A DNA stretch of 64,000 nt from Closterium sp. Naga37s-1 (GCA_947471745.1 CANJKZ010000068.1:3267001-3331000); one strand, 5' to 3'. Positions 20,842-31,189 are shown, numbered from the stretch's first letter. A program made the numbers and translations. The notes: generated from the letters alone by a model not told the origin.

Positions 20842-23643
20842 ATGCAGCTCCGGCGCCGTCCGTGTGAGTCCCTCACGCCCCAGCAGCTTCGTGAGTGGTA
20901 CGCTAGTTGGGGTTGTAAGGGTCGCCGCGCTGCTACTACTGCTACTGCTGCTACTGCTACTGCTGCGGCTACTACTGCTACTGCTGCTACTGCTGCTACT
21001 GCTGCTACTGCTGCTACTGCGGCTACTACTGCTACTGCTGCTCCTGGCGGTGGCCGGATGCAGCTGCAGCGTCGTTCGCGCGAGTCCCTCACGCCCCAGC
21101 AGCTTCGTGAGTGGTACGCTAGTTGGGGTTGTCGGGGTGGCCGTAGTGGGAGTCGCCCTGGAGTGGGTAGTTCGGGAGCTTCTGGTAGTGGCCAGGTGCA
21201 GATGCAGCGTCGTCCCCGTGAGGCTCTTTCGCCCCAGCAGCTTCGTGAGTGGTACGCTCAGAGTAGAGGGTCACTGAGTACTGCTCGCTGCCCGTACGTC
21301 ATTTGCACAGGTGTCCGGACTGGTCAGCCTTGCGGGACACCTGGTCACACAGAGTCCCGCTACTTCGCCCGTCTGAGTGACGCTTGGCGTACAGAGTTTG
21401 GCGACGACGCTGAGCTCCCCTCCTGGCTGGAGCTGCTTAGGCAGAGGGTAGATATCTTTGCTCTTGACTATGATGCTATCCTCACTGCCATGTATGCATT
21501 GTCTACTAGTGCTGAGGGTGCCTGTCACATGCGTGTGCCGCCTGACCCCGGTATCCAGTCTGCTGCTTTAGGTGCTGGTGAGGCTGCTGCTCTAGGTGCT
21601 CGTGCGTCTCCTGCTCCAGGTGTTGGTGAGGCTGCTGCTCTAGGCGCTGGTGAGTCTACTGCTCCAGGTGCTGGTGAGTCCGCTCTCTCTGGTGCTGCGC
21701 CTGCTGCGGTCTCGCACACCTTCACCCTTGACTCGGGTGCTTCCCGATCCTTCTTTCGAGACCGCACCACACTCACGCCGCTTAGTCGGCCGGTTGCAGT
21801 CTCCCTGGCAGACCCCTCTGGGGGTCCTGTCTTTGCCCACTACTCCACTGTCCTACCGTGTCCGGCGGCCCCGTCTAGCTCCCTGTCAGGTCTTTACCTC
21901 CCCTCGTTCTCTACGAACTTGATGAGTGGTGCTGACCTGCAGGATGGGGGGGTTGACCAGTTCACTCATGCGAGTCAGCGAGTGACCCACTGCACGTGTG
22001 CTCGGATGGGCCGACACTTGGCCACGTTTACCCGTCATACGAGGTCGAGCCTGTACACACTGACTACCGAGTCTCCTCCGGTTACTCCGTCTGGTCAGGC
22101 AGCTGCGTCGGGTCAGGTGTTTGCTGCAGTGTCCAGGTCTGGTCCTGAGTCTGCCCCCTGCTCGTGTCGTCTCCTGTCACACCAGACTCTCCTCTGGCAC
22201 CACCGCCTTGGTCACCCCTCCCTGCCTCGTCTCCGAGGCATGGCCTCCGGTGTCCTTGTCTCTGGTCTCCCCCGGTCCCTCCCTCCCCTTCCCCTGGGGC
22301 CTGCCCCTACCTGCGTTCCCTGCGTCGAGGGGCGGCAGCGCGCAGCTCCTCACTCCTCCGAGTTTCCTCCGACAGAGGCTCCGCTGCAGACTCTCCACAT
22401 GGACGTGTGGGGCCCAGCCCGCGTCCGTGGACAGGGTCACGAGCGTTACTTCCTGCTGGTGGTTGACGACTACTCGCGTTACTTGCGCTGCAAGGGTGAG
22501 GTCACTAAGGTGTTGATCAACTGGATCCGCGCTGCCCGTCTCCAGCTCAGAGAGAGGTTCGACTCGGACTTTCCTATTCTGCGTCTGCACTCCGACAGAG
22601 GTGGAGAGTTTTCCTCCGACCTTCTACGAGCCTACTGTCGTGCGGAGGGCATCCGCCAGACGTTCACGCTTCCGGCCTCTCCGCACCAAAATGGGATTGC
22701 TGAGCGCCGCATTGGCATGGTCATGGACGTCGCTCGTACGCCCATGATCCATGCGGCTGCTCCCCATTTTCTATGGCCGTTCGCGGTTCAGTACGCAGTG
22801 CATCAGATCAACCTTCAGCCCCGGGTCTCCATGCCGGAGACCTCCCCTACTCTGCGGTGGACGGGGAAGGTTGGCGATGCGTCTGAGTTCCGTGTCTGGT
22901 TATCTCGAGCTTTCGTCCGCGACTTGTCTGCGGACAAGCTGTCCTCCCGTGCTGTTCCCTGCGTCTTCCTTGGCTCCCCCCCTGACGCGCCTGGTTGGCA
23001 GTTTTACCACCCCACCTCGCGCCGTGTTCTGTCCTCCCAGGACGTCACGTTTGACGAGTCGGTTCCTTACTACTGTCTCTTCCCCTACCGCACTGCCCCC
23101 CTCCCCCCCCCGCCACTCTTCCTCGCGCCAGGTCCCCCCCCGGTAGACCCCCTTCCCCCTCAGGGTCCTGCCCCCTCAGGTGTGTCCCAGGTAGACGCAT
23201 TCGAGCCTGTCGAGGTAGCTGTTGACTCTGGTGCTTCTAGGGGTGCTGAGCCTGCGGGTGCCGGGTCTGGGGGTGCTGAGCCTGAGCGTGCGGAGCCTGG
23301 GGGTGTTGGGTTTGGTGGTGCTGAGCTTGGGGTTGCTGAGTCTGGGGGTGCGGAGCCTGAGGGTGCTGGGCCTGCACGTGTGGAGTCTGGCGGTGCTGAG
23401 CCTGGAGGTCCTTCGGGTGCTTCTTCCCGGCGGGAGCACCTCTCTTCGCAGGAGCTACGCGAGTGGTTTGCTCGGCGCTGGAGCCGTGCTGCTGGAGCTA
23501 GTGGTGCTTTCGGCGCTGGAGGTTCTGCTGCTGCTGGAAGTCCTTCTGCTGCTGGGGATGCTGGGGGTTCTGGAGCCACGGGTCCCGGAGGTGCTCGTAC
23601 TGGGTACTGGAGCTGGTGGGCCTGGTGGTGCTACTGGTGCTAG
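20842..23643 (+). CDS. Copia protease-integrase polyprotein of element 3
   Basis: 933 residues. The N-terminus repeats an LTPQQLREWYASWG motif (two near-identical copies about 220 bp apart and a third variant PQQLREWYAQ), separated by Ala/Thr runs from ACTGCTGCT repeats. A C-x13-C-x4-H segment (CGTPGHTESRYFARLSDAWR), conserved with element 4, follows. Protease is FTLDSGASRSFF. GAG-pre-integrase WHHRLGHP, integrase aspartates in LHMDVWGP and LHSDRGGEF, and glutamate in NGIAERRIG are all present. About ten residues (TTVFPLRS in element 4) are missing after DDYSRYL. The tail is Gly/Ala/Glu pentapeptide-like repeats ending in a frameshift near 23600. Confidence 0.9.
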   Translation: MQLRRRPCESLTPQQLREWYASWGCKGRRAATTATAATATAAATTATAATAATAATAATAATTATAAPGGGRMQLQRRSRESLTPQQLREWYASWGCRGGRSGSRPGVGSSGASGSGQVQMQRRPREALSPQQLREWYAQSRGSLSTARCPYVICTGVRTGQPCGTPGHTESRYFARLSDAWRTEFGDDAELPSWLELLRQRVDIFALDYDAILTAMYALSTSAEGACHMRVPPDPGIQSAALGAGEAAALGARASPAPGVGEAAALGAGESTAPGAGESALSGAAPAAVSHTFTLDSGASRSFFRDRTTLTPLSRPVAVSLADPSGGPVFAHYSTVLPCPAAPSSSLSGLYLPSFSTNLMSGADLQDGGVDQFTHASQRVTHCTCARMGRHLATFTRHTRSSLYTLTTESPPVTPSGQAAASGQVFAAVSRSGPESAPCSCRLLSHQTLLWHHRLGHPSLPRLRGMASGVLVSGLPRSLPPLPLGPAPTCVPCVEGRQRAAPHSSEFPPTEAPLQTLHMDVWGPARVRGQGHERYFLLVVDDYSRYLRCKGEVTKVLINWIRAARLQLRERFDSDFPILRLHSDRGGEFSSDLLRAYCRAEGIRQTFTLPASPHQNGIAERRIGMVMDVARTPMIHAAAPHFLWPFAVQYAVHQINLQPRVSMPETSPTLRWTGKVGDASEFRVWLSRAFVRDLSADKLSSRAVPCVFLGSPPDAPGWQFYHPTSRRVLSSQDVTFDESVPYYCLFPYRTAPLPPPPLFLAPGPPPVDPLPPQGPAPSGVSQVDAFEPVEVAVDSGASRGAEPAGAGSGGAEPERAEPGGVGFGGAELGVAESGGAEPEGAGPARVESGGAEPGGPSGASSRREHLSSQELREWFARRWSRAAGASGAFGAGGSAAAGSPSAAGDAGGSGATGPGGARTGYWSWWAWWCYWC

Positions 23644-24118
23644 AGCTGGCGGTGCTGCTGGAGGTACTGGAGCTAGAGCTGCTTCGTCTTCCGGTAGTCC
23701 TGCTGGAGCTGGAGCTGCTGGAGGTGCTGGAGCTGGAGTTGCTGCTGGAGCCGGTGCTCCTGTGGGTGCTGGCGTTAGCACTACTGGAGCGGCTGGTGGA
23801 GCGGCTGGAGCTGTTGGAGCTGACGCTGGGGGTGCTGGTGCTGTCCGTGCTGGTTCTGGAGGTGCTGTGCGGCCGCGGCCGTACTTCGTTCCGCTCCTTG
23901 AGCAGGTTCTTGGTCTCCCGCTTTCTACTGGTCCTGCTCTTTCCTTAGAGTGTCCGCCGCCTATCCAGTCTGAGTCACAGTTACAGCTGGCCTCCCCACT
24001 GCCTTCTCCTTCTCCCTACACTGGTCCTACTGGAGGTCTTCGTGAGCGTCGTGAGCCTGAGTCTCGTCCTGCGTCGCCTGTTCGCGCTGCTCGCACTGGT
24101 CGTCGTGTTCCGCGTTAG
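23600..24118 (+). pseudogene. Linker region of element 3 polyprotein after frameshift
   Basis: The Gly/Ala-rich linker continues in the second frame (GTGAGGPGGATGARAGGAAG) to RPRPYFVPLLEQVLGLP and SPSPYTGPTGGL, both conserved in element 4. It ends at TAG 24116-24118, where element 4 has CAG. Confidence 0.8.
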
Positions 24119-24148
24119 CGTCCTCCTGCGGTCCCAGGCACGCACCAA

Positions 24149-25051
24149 ATGGCACTACGTCCTTCCACTGCTCCACTACGTGTCCCTTTGCCGTCTCCTC
24201 CAGAGTCCTCTCTTCCGCCTCTTGCTGACCCTGAGTCTGACTCCCTTCGTGCTGCCAGTCCTACTGTCACGCGTCTCCTGGCTACTGTTGTCACTGACCC
24301 TTCCTTTGAGTCCACTGCTGCGTCTGCCTTAGTTGCTGAGCTTGTCGACTTCGCTGCTCACTGTCGTCTAGACTACGCCGCTAGTCTTGTTGCTGAGTCT
24401 GCGTCTGTCTGTCCTCCGTCCGTCGGGGGTGAGTGTGCTCTTCGCACGGACGTCCTTGGGGACAGGCAAGAGGAGTTCCAGTGTTTTGCTGCTGCTTTAC
24501 CTCATCTCGTGTCCATGCTGCTTGCCCCTGAGGTAGGCCTGGATGCAACAGACATCCCGACCCCGCGCTCTTACTCAGAGGCGATAGAGGGTCCCTACTC
24601 CTCTCAGTGGCAGACAGCCATGGACGCAGAGATGGCTTCCTGGAAGTCCACAGGCACCTACGTCGACGAGGTTCCCCCGCCTGGGGCGAACATCGTCAGT
24701 GGCATGTGGATCTTCAGGGTGAAGCGGCCTCCAGGTTCTCCACCTGTCTTCAAGGCGCGTTACGTGGCTCGAGGCTTCAGTCAGCGACACGGAGATGACT
24801 ACTTCCAGACCTTCTCTCCCACCCCGAAGATGACCAGTCTCCGGGTGCTGCTGCACATAGCTGCTCAGCGTGACCAGAGCTTCACTCTCTTGACTTCAGC
24901 ACTGCTTTCCTACAGGGCAGCCTGCACGAGGAGATCTGGCTGCGCCGCCCACCTGGCTTCACGGGGTCGTTTCCTCCTGGTACCCAGTGGAGCCTCCGGC
25001 GGCCAGTCTACGGTCTCCGCCAGGCGCCCCGTGAGTGGCACGACACACTGA
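24149..25051 (+). pseudogene. N-terminal reverse transcriptase of element 3
   Basis: Reads in the same frame as the preceding linker. It carries SYSEAIEGPYSSQWQTAMDA, VSGMWIFRVKRPPG and YVARGFSQRHGDDYFQTFSP, then shifts frame near 24880 (HIAAQRDQSF). The palm segment with LRRPVYGLRQAPREWH lies in another frame downstream. Confidence 0.85.
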
Positions 25052-25125
25052 GGACTACGCTTGCGGCCCTTGGGTTTGCTCCTTCTACTACTGACCCGTC
25101 GCTGTTTCTACCCACCGACACCTCT

Positions 25126-26133
25126 TTGCCGCCGTTCTACATCCTCGTGTGCGTCGATGTCTTGATCTTTTCTACTGCTGACACTGCTGGACTCGCCCAC
25201 GTGAAGTCCGAGCTGCAGAAGAGACACACGTGCACAGACCTGGGTGAACTGCGCAGCTATCTTGGCTTGCAGATCACCCGGGACAGAGCACGGCGCACCA
25301 TTACCCTGACTCAGTCACACATGGTGCAACAGGTCCTTCATCGCTTCGACTTCACGTACTCCTCGCCTCAGGCCACTCCTCTGTCTACTCACCACTCGCT
25401 CTCAGCTCTGCCTTTGGATGAGTCCGTAGAGCCGAGTGGCCCGTACCCAGAGCTTGTTGGCTGCCTCATGTACCTCATGACCTGCACTCGACCTGACCTG
25501 GCATACCCTCTTAGCATCTTGGCACGCTATGTTGCTCCTGGGAGACACCGACCAGAGCACATGGCTGCAGCGAAGAGGGTGTTGTGCTACTTGTGCAGTA
25601 CGTCGGGCATGGGGCTCGTGCTTGGAGGGCGGAGTCCAGTGGTCCTCAATGGTCACGCAGACGCGTCTTGGGTTGACGACTTGGCTACGCAGTGGTCGTC
25701 ACAGGGTTACACCTTCAGCCTTGGTTCCGGCTCTATTCCGTGGCGGTCTACCCGCCCGTCTTCTGTTCTCAGCTCCAGCTGTGAGGCTGAGATCTACGCA
25801 GGGGCCATGGCTGCACAGGAGTTACGCTGGCTCACCTACCTGCTGACTGACCTGGGAGAGCCTCCTCATTCTCCTCCAGTTCTGTACGTAGACAAGAAGG
25901 CCATGCTGGCCTTGTGTCGGGAGCACAGACTGGAGCACAGAACGAAGCACATTGCTCTTCGCTACTTCCTTGCTCGTAAGCTGCAGCAGCTTGGTCAGCT
26001 GCGCCTTGCTTACGTGGCCTCTTGGGCCAACACTGCTGATATCTTCACCAAGGCACTTCAGCCTTGTGATCATCAGCGCTTCTGTACTATGTTAGGTCTT
26101 GTGTCTACTTGGCCTCACTTGCTCACTTCTTGA
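25126..26133 (+). pseudogene. C-terminal reverse transcriptase and RNase H of element 3
   Basis: Starts in the RT palm. The catalytic YVDD box is VCVDVLIFST: tyrosine became cysteine and the second aspartate valine, so polymerase activity should be lost. RNase H follows (GHADASWVDDLATQ, SSCEAEIYAG, VDKKAMLALC where relatives have DNKAM). Ends NTADIFTKALQPCDHQRF and a 335-residue total. Upstream palm residues from about 24880 are in this frame as well. Confidence 0.88.
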
Positions 26134-26320
26134 CTTCACTTGTACTGTGATCTATATGTACCTGCACTTGCATGTTTACCTTTATATATATGATCCTGCA
26201 TGTGAACTGGCCTTGTGGCCTTTGAACTTGTGCTCGGAATGTGTGGTGACGTTGTGATCCACCCTGAGCTTGCTGTGCTTGCTTGACCGGTCTTGTGACC
26301 TCTTGTTCTCCCCTACTTTG

Positions 26321-26332
26321 CCTATGGGGGTG
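26321..26332 (+). other. Polypurine tract of element 3
   Basis: CCTATGGGGGTG immediately before the 3' LTR; identical at 38038-38049 and nearly so at 18851-18862. Confidence 0.8.
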
Positions 26333-26459
26333 TGTCAAACATTCATCATATAGCTTGTCTAGGCTATAGTGGGGTAGACACTAAGGGGAACAGTTTCCTA
26401 GGGTTTCCTACTTGTACCCAACTCTTCCATAGTGCGCTCATTTTTCCTCATTCTTCAGA
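26333..26459 (+). repeat. 3' LTR of element 3
   Basis: 127 bp. Its end reads TTCTTCAGA rather than TTCTTCACA, so the canonical CA end has mutated. It is followed by GCGAC. Confidence 0.95.
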
Positions 26460-26464
26460 GCGAC

Positions 26465-27080
26465 TGCGGGCTGGCATCCCGTAGTCGATCTGGCTCGTCA
26501 GACGCAGACCAGGGCTGACGGATACACAACGTTGCAAGTCGGGGCAATCGTCTGCGCGCACCTGCGGACATGCGTACTGCTATCTTCTACGGGTGCAATG
26601 CTGGTCAGCCGCTTTGCTGCAGCGTTGGCACGCCGTCGACCTGCTGTGTTGGCAGGCCGCCTTTCTGCAGTGGTGGCGCGGCTCCTCTTCACAACGCTGG
26701 CAAGAGGTCGACCATGCTGTGCTGGTGGTCGACCAGTCTAGCTGCAGAGTTGCTAGGTGCCTCATGTAGTCATTCTTGTCATTGCAATTGCAATCATTCT
26801 GTAATGTGAACTTTGCTTGTGATAACTCTTGCTGATTCCCTCCGTGAATGCGCAAGTGCTAACGAACACAGGCAAAGCTACGATCACTCCTAGAGTTCGT
26901 GCCAAACCCCGTAGTCTAGCGCCCAGGGGATTGCTTCGTACTCCTGGTCCTCGTGACGTCTCCTCGCACCCTCCAGCTGTGCCTCTAGGGTGTCTACTAC
27001 ACCGGTGTCACCTACGCCAACCATAGTGACGCTCGCACAGCTGCCGGCCTATGAACACAATAGGCAAGTGACAACTACGT
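26465..27080 (+). repeat. Family C LTR, copy A, right part
   Basis: Resumes with TGCGGGCTGGCATCCCG, matching 62276 onwards nearly base for base. It contains CTGCAGCGTTGGCA-type repeats (26610-26700) and a unique stretch TAGTCATTCTTGTCATTGCA. The outer LTR border is unresolved; CGCCAACCA at about 27014-27022 is a candidate end because it is followed by non-repeat sequence, yet homology to 62830-63000 continues. Confidence 0.75.
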
Positions 27081-27099
27081 CGACCAGACTGAAAGGTAA

Positions 27100-27605
27100 G
27101 TCGTGTGCCGTCCACGCTCACCGCACCATGCAGGAATAGTATTCCACTCCGCTAACCAAAAGGGATAAAAGGGCATGTTTGCATAGCGGATGACCTCGCC
27201 CAAGCTTCCCAAGCACTCAACTTGTAGCCCTTCCGACAGTGTCCTTTCCACACTCCCGTCACTGGGAGCAGCCTCACCTTAGAGGAAGGAATGTTCGCTC
27301 TCACTCTACTAAAAGCAACGACAGCGGGATTCGAACCCTGGCCCCCTGGACAACGAACCCAGTTCACTAACCAACTGGATGAAAGGGCGTGTTTCCTTGG
27401 TGGGTTAGCATGCCCATACCCCCCAAAACGACACCTGTAGCCCTTGGGGAGACCACTTCGGGCCATTCCAGTGCCCACTTCCAACACACCCCTCACTGGG
27501 AAGGCCCACCACTAGGGCACAGGAAGTCGCCAACAGCAGGAATAGAACACTGGTCCTCCACGCTCACCGCACCATGCGGAGATAACTACTACAACGGGAG
27601 CTAGA
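27100..27605 (-). repeat. Tandem tRNA-derived SINE-like units
   Basis: Read on the minus strand, two to three head-to-tail units each start with a tRNA-like head and continue into a related body. The middle unit (about 27385-27200) has CCAGTTGGTTAGTGAAC (D-arm, box A region) and GGTTCGAATCC, a perfect box B. The first unit (about 27605-27400) has AGTGTTCTATTCC at the box B position. The bodies share CCCAGTGA-GGG-GTGT and GGGCTACA. A third head (CAGTTGGTTAGC-type) reaches 27100 and recurs at 62970-62900. No intact acceptor stem, so these are not tRNA genes. Confidence 0.6.
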
Positions 27606-27639
27606 TTACGGGCTAGGCACGTGTGTGAAAGAGGTATCT

Positions 27640-28494
27640 CTGCGTTCGTTCCTTGTGCCCACACTGCTTGCTAGTTCACAGGGAGAATTGGCAAGAGTGC
27701 CACTAGGAAAAGTTGACAGCAATAGTACAAAGAAGTTGGCAAGACAAGACTACACCAGAGCTAGCATGCTAGCAGGTTGACTGTCAGCGCAGCATGGTCG
27801 AGCGTGTTCCAGCACAGCTTGGTCAACCGTGCTCCAGCAATGTACAGTCGCGGCCTGCCAGCGCTGCAGGTCGACGGCGTGCCAACGCTGCAGGTCGACG
27901 GCGTGCCAGCGTTGCTCCAGCAGAACAGCAGCGCACCTACTTCGCAAGTGCTCGCAGATGATTGGCGTGCTGTGCATTGTCACTTGCACAGCGCACACAC
28001 CGAATCAACCTCGTGCTGACCACTGCATCTGATTAGCGACGTCGACCATCGCACTCCTCCGCAGAACCTCGTTACCTGGGTGCCCACGTCGACCAGCTGC
28101 TTCTTAACGTACCTGTCGACAACCCAAGTCGACGACCACCACCAGGCGACCTTACCAGGTCGACCAGCTCCCTTGGTCGACCAGCTCCAGGTCAACAACA
28201 CTTCTGGTCCACCAGCTCCATGTTTCCCAGCACACCTGTCAGCCGACCATGCCCAGTCGGCTTCCCTTGGTCGGCGTCACCCAAGTCAACGCCCTCCACC
28301 GGTCGACTTCCCAAGTCGACCACCCGAAGTTGGCGCCCTCCCAAAGTCAGTGCCCTTGCAGTGGCCCCCCGTGCAGGTCGACCAGACCCGTCGACTAGCT
28401 CGCCCACTGCTGCAGGTCGGCTGCACCCCTTACACCCAACCATGAATTCGGCTCCGCCCAAGCGAGGACGGGGCCAACCACAATTCCGTTGACA
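27640..28494 (-). repeat. Family C-related LTR, inverted
   Basis: The minus strand starts TGTCAACGGAATTGTGG at 28494 and continues GCCCCGTCCTCGCTTGGGCG, aligning with TGTTAACGGGAATGG LTRs at 19304, 40482 and 61712. GTCGAC-rich texture and the paired 33-bp units CTGCAGGTCGACGGCGTGCC (27860-27915) match the CTGCAGCGTTGGCA repeats elsewhere. The far border is not defined. Confidence 0.65.
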
Positions 28495-28655
28495 CCATAT
28501 GGGTGGATAACGCACTTACTCTTGGTACGAACCATATGGGTAAGAAACGCACCTACTTTTGGTACCAAACCATATACGTAAGTAACGCACTTACTCTTGG
28601 TACCAACCACATTGATCAACAAACCACATTGATCTTGGTATCGACCACATTGAGA
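28495..28655 (-). repeat. Short satellite remnant next to inverted LTR
   Basis: About four degenerate 37-bp monomers in minus orientation (words such as TTGGTACCAAGAGTAAGTGC), ending in a duplicated CAAACCACATTGATC stretch. As in the three large arrays, the satellite sits directly before the LTR start. Confidence 0.85.
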
Positions 28656-28659
28656 GGAA

Positions 28660-29461
28660 AAGGAGTTGCGGCAGAAGGTCGGGTTGCTCCAGTTCGCCGC
28701 CACAACGACAAAGCCAGATATCGCCTTCGCGTACAGCAAGCTGGGGTCCGACCTAGCTTCGCCTACTTCGTCGGCACCCATGATGCCTCCCTGGAGTTTG
28801 ACAGCGAACTGAGTCGCTGTGTTTGGTCGGCTACGTGGATGCCGACCACGCCAGCAATATGTAGAATCGTAGTAGCACAAACGGCTAAGTTTTTGTCTAT
28901 GGCGGGGCCACAGTCTCCTAGATGAGTCAACGCATCAAATGTGTGATGCTCTGGTCAACCGAGTCGGAGTATATTGCGACCACTAAAGCCGGCAAAGTGG
29001 CTCGTTGCCTTGGCTTCCTCCTCGCCGAGTTCTAGTTGCTCGATGCTGGAACGCCAACCATCCTGAACGTGGATAACCAATCGGCTTTTGCTGTTGCTGC
29101 TCAAGGGCAACCTCAACCGCATGGAGCGATGCTACATCTGGCTATAGCATATGGTGAAGCACAAGAAGGGGGCACTGCAATGCATCCTGACCACCAAGCA
29201 GCCTGCTGACTTTTTGACAAAGGCGCTGCACTTTTCGACCTTCAACCGGTGCTCTATCGCGATCGGCCAAGTGCGTCTGGCCGACGTCGGCGGCGGCGGC
29301 GGCGACGTGCAGAAGTAGGCGCAATGCTCTTCTGTACGGCTGGTGGGGTGAACCGCATGCTGTGTGTAGTGTGCACGCCGATGACATTCTCCTTGTATCT
29401 ATCCTCTGGGCTTTGGGTGGACCTTGTCTGTGGGTGCCCAAGTCTAAGATGGGCAGGGGAG
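28660..29461 (+). pseudogene. Copia RT/RNase H relic, family C-like
   Basis: With many frameshifts and stops one can follow the RT C-terminus (KPDIAFAYSKLGSDL), RNase H traces (ESEYIATTKAGKVA across frames) and a terminal LTTKQPADFLTKALHFST-type segment. It resembles 39721-40420. A purine-rich AAGATGGGCAGGGGAG (29446-29461) directly precedes an LTR start and is a likely polypurine tract. Confidence 0.7.
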
Positions 29462-29705
29462 TGTTGATTAGAGATTTGGCCCTGCCCTCGCTTGGGCGAA
29501 GCCGACGTTGCTGACCGACGTGCAAGGTGTGCAGCCAGCTAGGCTCCGAAGGCGACACCGATTTGGAGGAGCAAGTCGGGTTGGTTGGCTGACTTCAGTT
29601 GCGCCGGCTTCGGTGGTTAGCCGACTTCGAGAAGTCTTCGAGAAGTCGGCTACAACGTAGCCAAATCTGGCGAAGCCGGCCGTGGTGTTGGTTGACGAGG
29701 TCATG
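29462..29705 (+). repeat. LTR start, diverged family C relative
   Basis: TGTTGATTAGAGATTTGGCC then CTGCCCTCGCTTGGGCGAAG parallels the family C LTR start, at the expected place after RNase H and a polypurine tract. Internal inverted words (GAAGTCGGCTAAC, AGAAGTCTTCGAGAAGTCGG) occur near 29610-29650. The right border is unknown. Confidence 0.55.
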
Positions 29706-30229
29706 ACAATTCAGAACGAGTTTACAATTATGTCTAAGCTTAAGTCAAGCACACTCCCAACGGGACTGCCTTTATACGGGGAGCTTTGAGTTCAATGTCC
29801 TAACGCAAAACGCGCAAATCTGGATGTATTACGATGGTACATTCCCCTTCTCAATAAATCGATGCTCACCTATACTGTGTTTATCCGCAATCTCTCCCCA
29901 CGGAGCAATTTACAGTTTGCTCCTTTAAGAGTCAGTGGTCATGGCAACCTACCCATCAACCCATCCAGTGACAAGGAGTCTCTTTTTAAGTCAAGTTAAC
30001 GACATCAGAATGGCTTCAGTAGAAAAGGCTGGAGCATACAAAAATCGGCGAGATCAGTTTAAGAAAAGCGTTGGACACGTCCCTAACAACGTATTAATGT
30101 CATCATCCTCACCGGCTTGAGCCTACAATAGCGTAAGTGTAAATCACTGCTCCGCGCCCAAGGTGCCGTCTCCGAAGGGTCACTCTACGCTACCCTTCCC
30201 GTCGAGCGATAAGTGATAGACATGTGCAA
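29706..30229. other. AT-richer sequence, no gene seen
   Basis: Composition is clearly more AT-rich than the neighbours, with short open frames only. It may belong to the decayed element whose Gag remnant follows, or to the LTR before it. Confidence 0.4.
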
Positions 30230-30770
30230 AAAGAGATGAAACGAATAAGAGAAGATTGTGTTTTATGCAGCAAGTGGCAGAGAACCTAAAAAATAATTAT
30301 TGTTTTGCAAATATTGCAAGAAAATGAAACACTCTATTGAGCACTGCTACAAATGAATTGGGGCAGAAAAAGGGAGCAACCACGTACTAGGACAATCTGC
30401 TTTAGCACTGTACCAGCAAGGAGCACGGTCCCACCAAAGACCTACGCTGCAAAACCCAACCATTTTGCCATTCGCGATCGGCCGTTCTTCGCAAGTACCT
30501 CATTGCATCCCTGCCGATAGTAAAGACAAAGAAAATGGATGAACCTGCATGATGCGTGTTAACCAACAGCTTGGAAGGACTTTTCACCAAAAGTTTTGGA
30601 TCGATCGAAAAGACGAAGGAGAAGAAGACAATAATTCCACCTTTGAAGAACTCACTGTCAGAAGACTTCCGTTCAGGTGGGAAATGACGTTGTGGATCCC
30701 CAAGTCACCCCCTGAACGCATCGCAGAACCAGAAGACGCAGATCGGAACTACATTATAGACCTTTAGCAC
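30230..30770 (+). pseudogene. Decayed retrotransposon Gag with zinc knuckle
   Basis: One frame reads LFCKYCKKMKHSIEHCYK, a CCHC zinc knuckle (C-x2-C-x4-H-x4-C) as in plant copia Gag, directly followed by a TGA. A later frame (30549-30767, FHQKFWIDRKDEGEEDNNST) is acidic and coding-like without a known domain. Codon use is AT-rich, unlike all other elements in the window, which suggests a different or much older family. Confidence 0.55.
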
Positions 30771-30840
30771 CAAATCACACCCAAATAGCCAATATTGCAA
30801 GACAATAACGAAGCGACATCAACGCCTGGTACCTGAACAG

Positions 30841-30969
30841 TGTCAGAACATTATAGCTCATGCATATTGTGTAGGCTATAGTGGGGTAGTCCATAAGGGG
30901 TACAACCCAATTAGGGTTAGTACTTGTACCCAATTCATTCATAGTTCATTCATCCCTTGTTTCTTCTCA
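30841..30969 (+). repeat. 5' LTR of element 4
   Basis: 129 bp, TGTCAGAACATTATAGC to GTTTCTTCTCA, identical to 38050-38178 by direct comparison. Core CTATAGTGGGGTAGTCCATA. Confidence 0.97.
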
Positions 30970-30983
30970 TGGTATCGAGCAGG
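30970..30983 (+). other. Primer-binding site of element 4
   Basis: TGGTATCGAGCAGG abuts the LTR and resembles the initiator-Met tRNA site with one change. Confidence 0.8.
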
Positions 30984-31189
30984 TTCCCTAACGGGAACGA
31001 TTCCTAGGGCCCACTACTACGAGTTTTTTTTTTCCTGCCCGGAGCGCGCTTCGCTCCGGCCCGAGTCGCGCCCGGTGTGCTCTCATCACCGTCGCGCCCT
31101 CACTAGGCCCCTCACGGCCCCCTAGCGCCGCCCTTAGCGGCCCCGTCGCGCCGCCCCTTTCGCGGCCCCGTCACCGCCCTACTTGCGGC

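Larger units (their letters stand above)
19842..26459 (+). mobile_element. Ty1/copia LTR retrotransposon 3, short LTRs, inserted in family C LTR
   Basis: 6618 bp with 127-bp LTRs and duplication GCGAC at 19837-19841 and 26460-26464. The uninterrupted target is present at 62270-62280, confirming the insertion. Pol domains are recognisable, but two frameshifts (near 23600 and 24880), a TAG at 24116 and a mutated RT active site make it dead. The N-terminal Gag found in the related element at 30841 is missing; GC-rich and CTG-type repeats occupy its place. Confidence 0.96.

Noticed and set aside
27310..27385. Possible functional tRNA gene on the minus strand
   Set aside because: Box B is perfect and a D-arm-like segment exists, but acceptor and anticodon stems do not form; the body continues as in neighbouring units, so it is SINE-like.
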